From assembly GCF_016757735.1 (NCBI RefSeq), contig NZ_CP068439.1, forward strand, positions 3,002,001 to 3,066,000: a stretch of 64,000 nucleotides of DNA. Reading direction: 5' to 3'. The translations under genes were made by a program, and so were the position numbers. Positions 34,179 through 42,698 of the stretch are shown piece by piece. How positions within the stretch are numbered: position 1 is the stretch's first letter; the number at the start of each line of letters is the position of its first letter. The notes beneath the pieces are model-generated. The model worked only from the letters and a program-made list of their open reading frames with translations, did no database searches and was not told the origin of the DNA. This DNA comes from Aequorivita iocasae (GTDB taxonomy: Bacteria > Bacteroidota > Bacteroidia > Flavobacteriales > Flavobacteriaceae).

Positions 34179-34604
34179 AATTGAGTAGTTAGTATTGAGT
34201 ATTGAGAAAATGCACAAGTTAGAAGAATTAAAGATTTGGAATAAAGCGATGGAAGTTGCTGAAGAAGTCTATCTACTAACTGCAAATTTTCCAAATGAAG
34301 AAAAGTTTGGATTGATCAGTCAACTTCGTAGAAGTGCTGTTTCAATTCCTTCTAATATTGCAGAAGGGGCAGGAAGAAATACCAATGGTGAATTTAAAAA
34401 CTTCCTCGGCATTGCTAACGGTTCTTCATATGAGCTTTTTACACAATTATTATTATCAATTAAATTAAAACTTGGTTCAGAATCATTAGTAAATCCAATT
34501 TTATCCAAAGTTATTGAACTACAAAAAATGAGCTATTCATTAATAAAATCGTTAGAAAAATGAGTGTCTCAATACTCAATACTAACATCTAAATACTAAA
34601 TAAA
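34171..34604 (+). mobile_element. Heptad-armed element 1 with four-helix-bundle gene
   Basis: GTTAGTATTGAGTATTGAG (34188-34206) is perfectly complementary to 34568-34586, and the match extends imperfectly for another 17 or so bases. Both arms have period 7: left TTAGAAA, TTAGAAT, TGAGTAG, TTAGTAT, TGAGTAT; right (complement) TTTAGTA, TTTAGAT, GTTAGTA, TTGAGTA. The left arm includes the FadB-like stop codon; the right arm starts 5 bases after the enclosed gene. The RNA would fold into a long stem with the gene in the loop, as in 23S rRNA intervening sequences. Confidence 0.75.
34210..34563 (+). CDS. Four-helix-bundle protein, 23S rRNA IVP family, copy 1
   Basis: 117 residues from ATG 34210; a TTG at 34195 lies within the inverted arm and is rejected. 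The pattern LEELKIWNKAMEVAEEVYLL, then LRRSAVSIPSNIAEGAGR, is that of pfam05635-type proteins first seen in rRNA intervening sequences, related in fold to the Avd accessory protein of diversity-generating retroelements. The function is unknown; it might bind its own hairpin or nucleic acid. It sits between two beta-oxidation genes in the same direction. Confidence 0.88.
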   Translation: MHKLEELKIWNKAMEVAEEVYLLTANFPNEEKFGLISQLRRSAVSIPSNIAEGAGRNTNGEFKNFLGIANGSSYELFTQLLLSIKLKLGSESLVNPILSKVIELQKMSYSLIKSLEK

Positions 34605-34605
34605 A

Positions 34606-35793
34606 ATGAAAACAGTATATATAGTAAAAGCATACAGAACCGCAGTGGGCAAAGCACCGCGCGGGGTATTCCGCTTCAAGCGTCCAGACGAACTGGCTGC
34701 GGAAACCATTAAATATATCATGAATGAATTACCGCAACTCGACAAAAAGCGAATTGACGATGTAATTGTGGGTAATGCCATGCCCGAAGCCGAACAGGGA
34801 CTAAATATGGGCCGGTTGATTTCGTTGATGGGTCTTGATATTGTTGACATTCCAGGAATGACGGTAAACCGTTATTGCGCTTCGGGATTGGAAACCATTT
34901 CCATTGCCGCGGCAAAAATCCAAACAGGAATGGCAGATTGCATTATTGCAGGGGGTGCGGAGAGCATGAGTTACATTCCAATGGGTGGCTACAAGCCTGT
35001 TCCAGATTATAAATTGGCAAAGGAGGGCCACGAAGATTATTACTGGAATATGGGATTGACTGCTGAAGCAGTTGCCAAAAAATACAATGTTTCCCGAGAG
35101 GATCAAGACGAGTTTGCCTATACAAGTCAAATGCGCGCCTTAAAAGCTCAGGACGAAAATCGTTTTCAAGATCAAATTGTGCCTATTGAAGTGGAACACA
35201 CTTTCGTAAACGATTCGGGAAAAAAAGTAACCGAAAAATATACGGTAAATAAGGATGAAGGCCCTAGAAAGGGAACCAATATTGAGGCTCTTTCAAAATT
35301 GCGCCCGGTTTTTGCCGAAGGCGGAAGTGTTACCGCAGGTAATTCCTCACAGATGAGTGACGGCGCAGCTTTCGCAGTTGTTATGAGTGAAGAAATGGTA
35401 AAGGAACTAAACCTAGAACCCATTGCCAGATTGGTAAGTTTTGCCGCTGTTGGCGTGGAGCCAAGCATTATGGGAATTGGACCAGTCTATGCAATTCCAA
35501 AAGCCTTAAAACAAGCTGGATTGAAGCAAGACCAAATAGAACTTATAGAATTGAACGAAGCCTTTGCCTCACAGTCTTTGGCCGTAATCCGTGAACTTGG
35601 TTTGGATAGGGAAAGAGTAAACGTAAACGGCGGCGCTATCGCTTTGGGACACCCACTGGGTTGTACAGGCGCAAAACTTTCAGTGCAATTGTTTGATGAA
35701 ATGCGCAAGCGCAACCTACAAGGAAAATACGGAATGGTAACCATGTGCGTGGGGACGGGACAAGGAGCGGCTGGTATTTATGAAGTATTTTAA
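34606..35793 (+). CDS. fadA: Acetyl-CoA C-acyltransferase (3-ketoacyl-CoA thiolase)
   Basis: 395 residues. Thiolytic cleavage of 3-ketoacyl-CoA, last step of beta-oxidation. Nucleophilic Cys91 in [22 protein letters not shown], the His motif [16 protein letters not shown] and the second catalytic Cys381 in MCVGTGQGA. Length is normal. Third enzyme gene in the operon; the downstream junction holds the second heptad-armed element, whose left arm overlaps the stop codon. Confidence 0.94.
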   Translation: MKTVYIVKAYRTAVGKAPRGVFRFKRPDELAAETIKYIMNELPQLDKKRIDDVIVGNAMPEAEQGLNMGRLISLMGLDIVDIPGMTVNRYCASGLETISIAAAKIQTGMADCIIAGGAESMSYIPMGGYKPVPDYKLAKEGHEDYYWNMGLTAEAVAKKYNVSREDQDEFAYTSQMRALKAQDENRFQDQIVPIEVEHTFVNDSGKKVTEKYTVNKDEGPRKGTNIEALSKLRPVFAEGGSVTAGNSSQMSDGAAFAVVMSEEMVKELNLEPIARLVSFAAVGVEPSIMGIGPVYAIPKALKQAGLKQDQIELIELNEAFASQSLAVIRELGLDRERVNVNGGAIALGHPLGCTGAKLSVQLFDEMRKRNLQGKYGMVTMCVGTGQGAAGIYEVF

Positions 35794-36227
35794 ATGTTGA
35801 ATTCAAAATTTTGAAGGAATGGAGCCGAAGAAGGAAAATATCATAATTGACAAAACCTTTAAGTTTTCCCTCGATATAATTTCTTTGTACCAAAAACTTC
35901 AAAATGAAAAGGAATATATTCTTTCAAAACAGCTTTTACGTTCGGCAACCAGTATAGGAGCTAACGTTGAAGAAGCATCGGCAGCCCAGTCGAAAAAGGA
36001 TTTTATAAATAAAATGTCCATCGCGTCTAAGGAGGCACGTGAAACAAAATATTGGCTTAACCTTTTGGACAAGTCTAATTTGACCCAACTTAATATTTCC
36101 CCTTTTTTGATGGAAATAGAACACATAATAAACATTTTGACCAAAATAATAATCACGGCTCAGACCAATTTAAAAAACAATAACATCTAAATTTTCATTC
36201 AAAATTTAGAATTCAAAATACAAAATA
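35786..36227 (+). mobile_element. Heptad-armed element 2 with four-helix-bundle gene
   Basis: The left arm (35786-35817) and the right arm (36196-36227) are complementary at about 27 of 32 positions, centred on TTGAATTC-AAAATTTTGAA against TTGAATTCTAAATTTTGAA. Both have period 7: TTTTAAA, TGTTGAA, TTCAAAA, TTTTGAA on the left; ATTCAAA, ATTTAGA, ATTCAAA, ATACAAA, ATAAAAA on the right. The words differ from those of element 1, but the architecture is the same. Confidence 0.72.
35819..36190 (+). CDS. Four-helix-bundle protein, 23S rRNA IVP family, copy 2
   Basis: 123 residues. Shares the family signature (LLRSATSIGANVEEASAAQS) with copy 1 but is otherwise distant, so this is not a recent duplication. 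Four amphipathic helices are predicted from the hydrophobic spacing. It starts two bases after the left arm and ends five bases before the right arm. Function unknown. Confidence 0.87.
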   Translation: MEPKKENIIIDKTFKFSLDIISLYQKLQNEKEYILSKQLLRSATSIGANVEEASAAQSKKDFINKMSIASKEARETKYWLNLLDKSNLTQLNISPFLMEIEHIINILTKIIITAQTNLKNNNI

Positions 36228-36233
36228 AAAAAA

Positions 36234-38045
36234 ATGGAAACACAAACTAAAAATAACTCTGAATTACTAAGAGGCGGTCAATTTCTAGTAAAAGAAACAA
36301 AAGCCGAAGACGTCTTTACCCCGGAAGATTTTTCCGAAGAACAAAAGATGATGCGCGATTCCGTAAAGGAATTTGTAGATCGCGAAATTTGGCCCAAAAA
36401 GGAGGAATTTGAACATAAAAATTATGCGCTCACCGAAGAGATTATGCGCAAGGCAGGAGAAATGGGCCTATTGGGCGTGGCCGTGCCCGAAGAATATGGC
36501 GGACTTGGCATGGGCTTTGTAACCACGATGCTTGTCTGTGACTATATCTCTGGTGCTACCGGTTCTGTGGCTACTGCCTTTGGAGCGCACACGGGTATCG
36601 GTACGCTGCCTATTACGCTTTATGGAACCGAAGAGCAAAAGAAAAAATACGTACCAAAACTTGCTACGGGCGAATGGTTTGGCGCATATGCCTTGACTGA
36701 ACCGGGTGCGGGAAGCGATGCCAACAGCGGTAAGACAAAAGCCGTACTTTCTGAAGACGGAAAATACTACAAGATAAGTGGGCAGAAAATGTGGATTTCA
36801 AATTCAGGTTTCTGTCATACTATGATTGTATTTGCACGTATTGAAGATGATAAATATATCACTGGCTTTATTGTTGAAAACGACCCAGAAAACGGAATCT
36901 CAATGGGCGAGGAAGAAAAGAAGTTAGGAATCCACTCCTCCTCTACCCGTCAGGTTTTCTTCAATGACACGAAAGTTCCTGTTGAAAATATGTTGGGCGA
37001 GCGCGGTGAAGGTTTCAAAATTGCAATGAACGCCTTGAATGTAGGCCGAATTAAACTTGCCGCCGCTAGTCTTGACGCACAACGCCGTGTTATTTCAAGT
37101 GCCGTTAAATACGCAAATGAGCGCATTCAGTTTAATGTGCCTATTTCCTCCTTTGGCGCAATAAAATTGAAATTGGCCGAAATGGCAACCAGTGCGTATG
37201 TGGGAGAAAGTGCCAGCTACCGTGCCGGAAAAAATATTGAGGACAGAATTGCGCTTCGTGTAAAAGCTGGCAATTCTCACCAAGAAGCAGAATTAAAAGG
37301 TGTAGAGGAATACGCCATTGAGTGTTCCATCTTGAAAGTTGCCGTTTCTGAAGACATTCAAAATTGCAGTGATGAGGGAATCCAGATTTACGGCGGAATG
37401 GGCTATAGTGCAGATACCCCTATGGAATCTGCTTGGCGCGATGCGCGAATTGCCCGTATCTATGAAGGGACCAACGAAATCAACCGTATGTTGGCGGTGG
37501 GAATGTTGGTAAAAAAAGCAATGAAAGGGCACGTAGATCTTTTAAATCCCGCCCAAGCAGTAGCTTCGGAATTGATGGGAATACCTTCTTTTGAAACGCC
37601 AGATTTCTCAGAATTGCTTTCCGAAGAAAAAGCAATGATTGCAAAACTGAAAAAAGTATTCTTAATGGTTGCCGGAAGCGCTGTCCAAAAATATGGAACC
37701 GAACTAGAGGAACACCAGCAAACCTTGATGGCAGCCGCAGATATTTTGATTGAAATCTACATGGCCGAAAGCGCCATTCTCCGTACCGAAAAGAATACAA
37801 AGCGCTTTGGAGCGGATACGCAAAAGGAACAGATTGCGATGTCGCAGCTATATCTTTACCACGCAGTGGATATTATCACCGTAAAAGCAAAAGAAGCGAT
37901 TCTATCTTTTGCTGAGGGAGACGAACAACGTGCAATGTTGATGGGACTTAAGCGTTTCACCAAATATCAAAACATGCCAAATATTGGCGAATTGCGTAGA
38001 ACGATTGCCCACAAAGTTATTTCGGAAAACAACTATCCGTTTTAA
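36234..38045 (+). CDS. Acyl-CoA dehydrogenase (very-long-chain / FadE type)
   Basis: 603 residues. FAD-dependent first step of beta-oxidation. Motifs: WFGAYALTEPGAGSDANSGK, WISNSGFCHTMIVFARIED, and QIYGGMGYSADTPMESAWRD with ARIYEGTNEINRM near residues 385-420. The extra C-terminal region (450-603) places it with VLCAD-like enzymes. Last gene of the operon; a strong terminator follows. Confidence 0.93.
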   Translation: METQTKNNSELLRGGQFLVKETKAEDVFTPEDFSEEQKMMRDSVKEFVDREIWPKKEEFEHKNYALTEEIMRKAGEMGLLGVAVPEEYGGLGMGFVTTMLVCDYISGATGSVATAFGAHTGIGTLPITLYGTEEQKKKYVPKLATGEWFGAYALTEPGAGSDANSGKTKAVLSEDGKYYKISGQKMWISNSGFCHTMIVFARIEDDKYITGFIVENDPENGISMGEEEKKLGIHSSSTRQVFFNDTKVPVENMLGERGEGFKIAMNALNVGRIKLAAASLDAQRRVISSAVKYANERIQFNVPISSFGAIKLKLAEMATSAYVGESASYRAGKNIEDRIALRVKAGNSHQEAELKGVEEYAIECSILKVAVSEDIQNCSDEGIQIYGGMGYSADTPMESAWRDARIARIYEGTNEINRMLAVGMLVKKAMKGHVDLLNPAQAVASELMGIPSFETPDFSELLSEEKAMIAKLKKVFLMVAGSAVQKYGTELEEHQQTLMAAADILIEIYMAESAILRTEKNTKRFGADTQKEQIAMSQLYLYHAVDIITVKAKEAILSFAEGDEQRAMLMGLKRFTKYQNMPNIGELRRTIAHKVISENNYPF

Positions 38046-38065
38046 TTGATTGATAAATTATTCTT

Positions 38066-38100
38066 AAAACCGCTCCGGAAATGGGGCGGTTTTATTTTTA
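38066..38100 (+). terminator. Terminator of the beta-oxidation operon
   Basis: AAAACCGCTCC and GGGGCGGTTTT pair (one G-U) around a 6-base loop, followed by a T-rich run. Confidence 0.85.
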
Positions 38101-38149
38101 GCAGTAATTTGGTTCGAAGTTTGCTATTTTTTAAAAAAAACAATTTATA

Positions 38150-39019
38150 ATGAAAAAGCTCCTTTTCCTATCCATCATATTCATTACCTATAATACGTTC
38201 GCACAAACCAATACCGAAGTATATGTTTTTGATATTTCTCCCGCATATGAAGGGTTAGAATTATTAAACATTCAACCAGTTTCCAGCAATAAAGGATACA
38301 ATAACCAACCTTCATTTCAAACGGACGATTTTATTCTTTATTCGAGCAATAATGATGGGCAAAATGATATAGCAAAGTTTCACGTCACATATCGCGTTTG
38401 GGAATGGTTTAATACTCCAACAAAAAATGGCAGTGAATTTTCCCCACAAACATTCCCTTCATCTAATGATGTGGCCGCAGTAAGGCTTGATAAAGACGGT
38501 TTACAGAGATTATACAAATACAATTATAAAACCGGAACTTCGTCAGAGTTGATTAAAGATTTACAAGTAGCTTATTTCGCTTTTTATAATGACAAAGAAA
38601 TTCTTGCCACGGTTTTAAATGGCAATACAATGGATTTGGTTTTCATAAATCTTCAAACAAAAACTGCCGACACACTTTTCCGAAATGCCGGAAGGTCGTT
38701 ACAAAAAGTCCCGAAAACAAATTCTATGAGTTATTCCCTGGTAAATGAGGAAGGAAATTTAGACCTATATCTTTTGGATATGGATTCCTTTGAAAGTTTT
38801 TTTGTTACACAATTGCCCATCGGCATTCAGGATTATGTTTGGATCAATGACACACAAATTCTTATTGGCAGTGGCAATAAACTCTACATGTACGATACTT
38901 TAGGCGATTCAGAATGGACCAAGGTTGCTTCCCTTGAAGAATATGGCCTGAAGAATATTAGCCGTATGGCCATAAGCCCCAATGGTAATAAACTTGCTAT
39001 CGTTTCAGAATCAAAATAA
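38150..39019 (+). CDS. Secreted beta-propeller-like (TolB-type) protein
   Basis: 289 residues with signal peptide MKKLLFLSIIFITYNTFAQ. The rest has PD40/TolB-like blades (NQPSFQTDDFILYSSNNDGQ, and near the end NISRMAISPNGNKLAIVSES). No catalytic motif is visible. It precedes secreted peptidase genes in the same direction and may be co-transcribed with them (77-base gap). Confidence 0.75.
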   Translation: MKKLLFLSIIFITYNTFAQTNTEVYVFDISPAYEGLELLNIQPVSSNKGYNNQPSFQTDDFILYSSNNDGQNDIAKFHVTYRVWEWFNTPTKNGSEFSPQTFPSSNDVAAVRLDKDGLQRLYKYNYKTGTSSELIKDLQVAYFAFYNDKEILATVLNGNTMDLVFINLQTKTADTLFRNAGRSLQKVPKTNSMSYSLVNEEGNLDLYLLDMDSFESFFVTQLPIGIQDYVWINDTQILIGSGNKLYMYDTLGDSEWTKVASLEEYGLKNISRMAISPNGNKLAIVSESK

Positions 39020-39096
39020 TTACAAATTTTACATTCTTTAAAAGTTTTGGGACGTTCTTCGTTCTTTTTGGTATTTTTAAAAAAAATCCCTTGCCG

Positions 39097-40428
39097 ATGA
39101 AAAGTTTTATTTCCATCATTATTTTTTGTTTTACCGCTTCTTCCTATTCGCAAACCGATCAAAGAATTTACGATATCATAAAAGCTGTTTCTTCGGAAAG
39201 AATTGAGGCTGATATCATAACGCTTGCTAATTTCGGCACCCGAAATACTTTTAGCGATACCGTAAGCAACACCCGTGGCATCGGTGCAGCACGTAGATGG
39301 ATTAAATCTGAATTTGAAAAGATTTCAGCAGGGTGCAACAACTGTTTAAATGTTTTCTATCAAAAAGATTTTGTAAAAGCCGAAGGAAACGACCGAATCC
39401 CAATGGATACTTGGATTGTAAATGTGGCGGCAATTCAAAAAGGAACAAAATACCCCAACCGTTACATCATTATGAGTGGCGATATAGACTCCCGAAACAG
39501 TGATGGTAGCGATTTTGAAAAAGATGCTCCCGGGGCTAACGACAACGCCAGTGGTATGGCTGGAGCCCTTGAAGCAGCGCGTGTGCTTTCAAAATATAAA
39601 TTTGAAAGCAGCATCATTTATTTAGGATTGAGCGGCGAGGAACAAGGGCTGTTTGGCGGAAAAGGCTTTGCGGAATATGCCAAAGCACAAGGTTGGGAAA
39701 TCATTGGAGTTTTAAATAACGATATGATCGGGAACATTGAAGGGGTAAATGGCGTAATCAGTAATCGCGATTTCAGAATTTTCAGTGAACCCGTTCCGCC
39801 TACAGAAACAGAAAAGGAAAGACAAATGCGACGTTTTTACGGCGGCGAAGTTGACGGGATTTCACGTCAACTTGCCCGTTACGTTTTTAAAACTACTCAG
39901 ACTTATATGCCAGAAATGGACCCAATGATGATTTATAGATTGGATCGTTTTGGTCGCGGTGGGCATCACCGTCCCTTCAATGATTTGGGCTGGGCTGGAA
40001 TTAGAATTATGGAAGCACATGAAAATTACAATCAGCAACACCAAGACATTCGAACCGAAAATGGAATAGAATATGGCGACAAACTCAAGTTTGTGAATTT
40101 TGACTACGCAGCAAAACTCACCGCTGTTAATGCCATAAATCTGGCCAGTCTTGCCTGGGCACCTCCTGCTCCATCAGACGTTGCTATTGGCGGTGTTGTT
40201 GAACCATCAGCAAAATTGAAATGGGACAAAGTAGATGGCGCAACGGGTTATAAAATTTATTGGCGGGATACAACCAGCCCAACTTGGGATTATAGTCGGT
40301 TTGTAGGCGATGTTTCAGAATTTACTTTGGAAGGCATTGTGATTGACAATTACTTTTTCGGTGTAGCTTCAGTAGGAAAGGATGGGTTTGAAAGTATTGT
40401 TATGTTTCCAAATTCGGTATTTAGATAA
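39097..40428 (+). CDS. Secreted M28-family peptidase with fibronectin III domain
   Basis: 443 residues; ATG 39097 opens on the signal peptide (MKSFISIIIFCFTASSYS), preferred over TTG 39091. The zinc-peptidase core has APGANDNASGMAGALE, GLSGEEQGLFGG with the catalytic Glu pair, NNDMIGN and RGGHHRPFND. The first ligand block reads SGDIDSR, with Asp where many M28 enzymes have His. The C-terminal 90 residues (PSAKLKWDKVDGATGYKIYW) form a fibronectin type III domain. Expected to be an extracytoplasmic aminopeptidase. Confidence 0.9.
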   Translation: MKSFISIIIFCFTASSYSQTDQRIYDIIKAVSSERIEADIITLANFGTRNTFSDTVSNTRGIGAARRWIKSEFEKISAGCNNCLNVFYQKDFVKAEGNDRIPMDTWIVNVAAIQKGTKYPNRYIIMSGDIDSRNSDGSDFEKDAPGANDNASGMAGALEAARVLSKYKFESSIIYLGLSGEEQGLFGGKGFAEYAKAQGWEIIGVLNNDMIGNIEGVNGVISNRDFRIFSEPVPPTETEKERQMRRFYGGEVDGISRQLARYVFKTTQTYMPEMDPMMIYRLDRFGRGGHHRPFNDLGWAGIRIMEAHENYNQQHQDIRTENGIEYGDKLKFVNFDYAAKLTAVNAINLASLAWAPPAPSDVAIGGVVEPSAKLKWDKVDGATGYKIYWRDTTSPTWDYSRFVGDVSEFTLEGIVIDNYFFGVASVGKDGFESIVMFPNSVFR

Positions 40429-40440
40429 TAAATTAATAAA

Positions 40441-42111
40441 ATGATTACACTAAAAAATCAAAACATTATTTCCCCTTTGAAGGGAGTTAGGGGGATGTTT
40501 TTCGTTGCAATTTTATTTTTATTTCAATCCGCCTTGGCGCAAAAATTTACGCGCGCAGATACGCTTATAGGAAGCATAACGCCGGAACGAGCGTGGTGGG
40601 ATGTAACGCACTATGATTTAAAAGTAACAGTGAATCCTTCGCAAAAAACCATCAAAGGAAGCAACACCATTTCCTATAAAGTCTTGGAGCCTAACAATAT
40701 TATGCAAATAGACCTGCAGACTCCTATGAAAATTGATAAAATACTTCAAGATGGAAAGAAGATAACGTACACTTCTGAAGGAAATGCCCATTTTTTAAAA
40801 CTTCAGAAAAAACAAATAAAAGGAAGCGAAAATAATATAACCATCTATTTTTCCGGAAAACCAACTGAAGCCGTTCGTCCTCCTTGGGATGGAGGTTTTA
40901 CATGGACAAAAGACAGTAATGGCAAGCCTTTTATAGCAACGTCCAACCAAGGTATTGGTTCCAGTGTTTGGTGGCCTTTAAAGGACCATCCATCCGAAGA
41001 GCCCGATAACGGGGTTACTATTGCCGTAACTACTCCTAAGGATTTAATGGATGTAAGCAACGGAAGGCTAATTAAAGTTAGTGAAACCGACTCTACCAAA
41101 ACTTGGACCTGGCAAGTGGTAAACCCAATAAATGCGTATGGTGTGGACATAAACATTGGCGATTATGTGCATTGGGGTGAAAAGTACAAAGGCGAAAAAG
41201 GAATGCTCGATATGGATTATTATGTGCTTCGCGAAAATGAGGCGAAAGCAAAAGAGCAATTTAAACAAGCGCCAAAAATGATGGAAGCTTTTGAGCACTG
41301 GTTTGGCCCCTACCCTTTTTATGAAGATGGTTATAAACTTGTCGAGGCGCCCTATTTGGGAATGGAGCACCAAAGCAGCGTAACCTATGGCAATAAATTT
41401 AAAAATGGATATTTAGGCCGTGACCTTTCCGGCACGGGTTGGGGATTGAAGTTCGATTTTATAATAATCCATGAAAGTGGCCATGAGTGGTTTGCAAATA
41501 ATATTACCAACAAAGACGTGGCAGATATGTGGATCCATGAAGGGTTCACAAATTATTCCGAAAATTTGTATTTGGATTATTTTTTCGGTAAAAAGGCTTC
41601 TTCGGAATATGTGGTTGGAATCAGAAACAACATATCGAACGATCGCCCCATTATTGGTATTTACAATGTTGATTACGAAGGAAGCGGCGATATGTACTAT
41701 AAAGGCGCCAACATACTGCACACCATTCGGCAACTCGTTGATGATGATGAAAAATGGCGTAAAATATTACGGGGTTTAAATAAGGAATTTTATCATCAAA
41801 CCGTTACCACCAAACAGGTTGAGGACTATATTTCCAAAGAAAGCGGGATTGATCTCTCAGTTTTTTGGAACCAATATTTACGAACCACGATGATTCCCAA
41901 ATTGGAATACACTATTGATGGGAAAACTTTAAAATTTCGATATGTAAATATTGTTGATGATTTCAAAATGCCCATTATTGCTGTGGTGAAAGGTAAAGAA
42001 GAATGGATTTACCCTACTTCGGAATGGAAGACCAAAAAATTTCCAGCTGCAATTGAAACAGTAGAAATAAAAAAAGATTTCTATGTGAATTCCGAAGAAA
42101 TAAAACAATGA
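40441..42111 (+). CDS. M1-family zinc aminopeptidase, secreted
   Basis: 556 residues as given; a second ATG at 40495 starts directly at the signal peptide core (MFFVAILFLFQSALA) and is an equally good start. The 18 residues between include a translated repeat (PLKGVRG). Gluzincin motif HESGHEW (His344, Glu345, His348 in the long numbering) with the third ligand Glu in WIHEGFTNY, and the upstream exopeptidase-type motif GMEHQSSVTYG. Overlaps the next gene by ATGA. Confidence 0.92.
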   Translation: MITLKNQNIISPLKGVRGMFFVAILFLFQSALAQKFTRADTLIGSITPERAWWDVTHYDLKVTVNPSQKTIKGSNTISYKVLEPNNIMQIDLQTPMKIDKILQDGKKITYTSEGNAHFLKLQKKQIKGSENNITIYFSGKPTEAVRPPWDGGFTWTKDSNGKPFIATSNQGIGSSVWWPLKDHPSEEPDNGVTIAVTTPKDLMDVSNGRLIKVSETDSTKTWTWQVVNPINAYGVDINIGDYVHWGEKYKGEKGMLDMDYYVLRENEAKAKEQFKQAPKMMEAFEHWFGPYPFYEDGYKLVEAPYLGMEHQSSVTYGNKFKNGYLGRDLSGTGWGLKFDFIIIHESGHEWFANNITNKDVADMWIHEGFTNYSENLYLDYFFGKKASSEYVVGIRNNISNDRPIIGIYNVDYEGSGDMYYKGANILHTIRQLVDDDEKWRKILRGLNKEFYHQTVTTKQVEDYISKESGIDLSVFWNQYLRTTMIPKLEYTIDGKTLKFRYVNIVDDFKMPIIAVVKGKEEWIYPTSEWKTKKFPAAIETVEIKKDFYVNSEEIKQ

Positions 42112-42680
42112 AAACCAAGCCTACACTTTATTTTAAAAATGATAAAGAATGGCGTGAATGGCTGCACGAAAATCATGAAATACATCCCCAGGGTGTTTAC
42201 CTGATTTTTTACAAGCTTGAAATGGAAATTCCAACGATGCGCTGGGAAGAAGCGGTTAAAATAGCCCTTTGTTACGGTTGGATTGACAGCACGGTGAAAA
42301 GCCTTGGCGATGGGAAGCGTCAGCAATATTTTTGTCCGCGGAACCCAAAAAGTGTTTGGAGCGCGCTCAATAAGTCGTATTTAAAGGAATTAAAAAGAGA
42401 AAACCTACTTCACAAAAACGGAAAAAAGGCAATAACAGAAGCCAAGAAAAATGGAAGCTGGACAGCTTTGGACGATGTGGAAAACCTAGTGATCCCTGAA
42501 GATCTTAAAAAAGAATTTGATAATAACGCAAAGGCATTTTCAAACTTTAAAAACTTCAGCCGTAATTATAGAAAAAGCTATCTTTATTGGCTAAATCACG
42601 CAAAAAGGGAAGAAACTCGACAAAAGCGTATTTCAGAAATTATATCGCTGTGCGAAAACAATATTAAATCCAGAAATTAA
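42108..42680 (+). CDS. YdeI/OmpD-associated family protein
   Basis: 190 residues, cytoplasmic. The pattern WREWLHENH...GVYLIFYK, WEEAVKIALCYGWIDSTVKS, RKSYLYWLNHAKREETRQKR matches the YdeI-like family, whose biochemical role is poorly defined. Coupled by a 4-base overlap to the M1 peptidase gene, yet no functional link is apparent. Confidence 0.85.
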   Translation: MKTKPTLYFKNDKEWREWLHENHEIHPQGVYLIFYKLEMEIPTMRWEEAVKIALCYGWIDSTVKSLGDGKRQQYFCPRNPKSVWSALNKSYLKELKRENLLHKNGKKAITEAKKNGSWTALDDVENLVIPEDLKKEFDNNAKAFSNFKNFSRNYRKSYLYWLNHAKREETRQKRISEIISLCENNIKSRN

Positions 42681-42698
42681 TCTCCAATTTTTTAAAAT

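Noticed and set aside
34171-36227. Diversity-generating retroelement
   Set aside because: Although the four-helix-bundle proteins relate to Avd, there is no reverse transcriptase and no template/variable repeat pair in the window.
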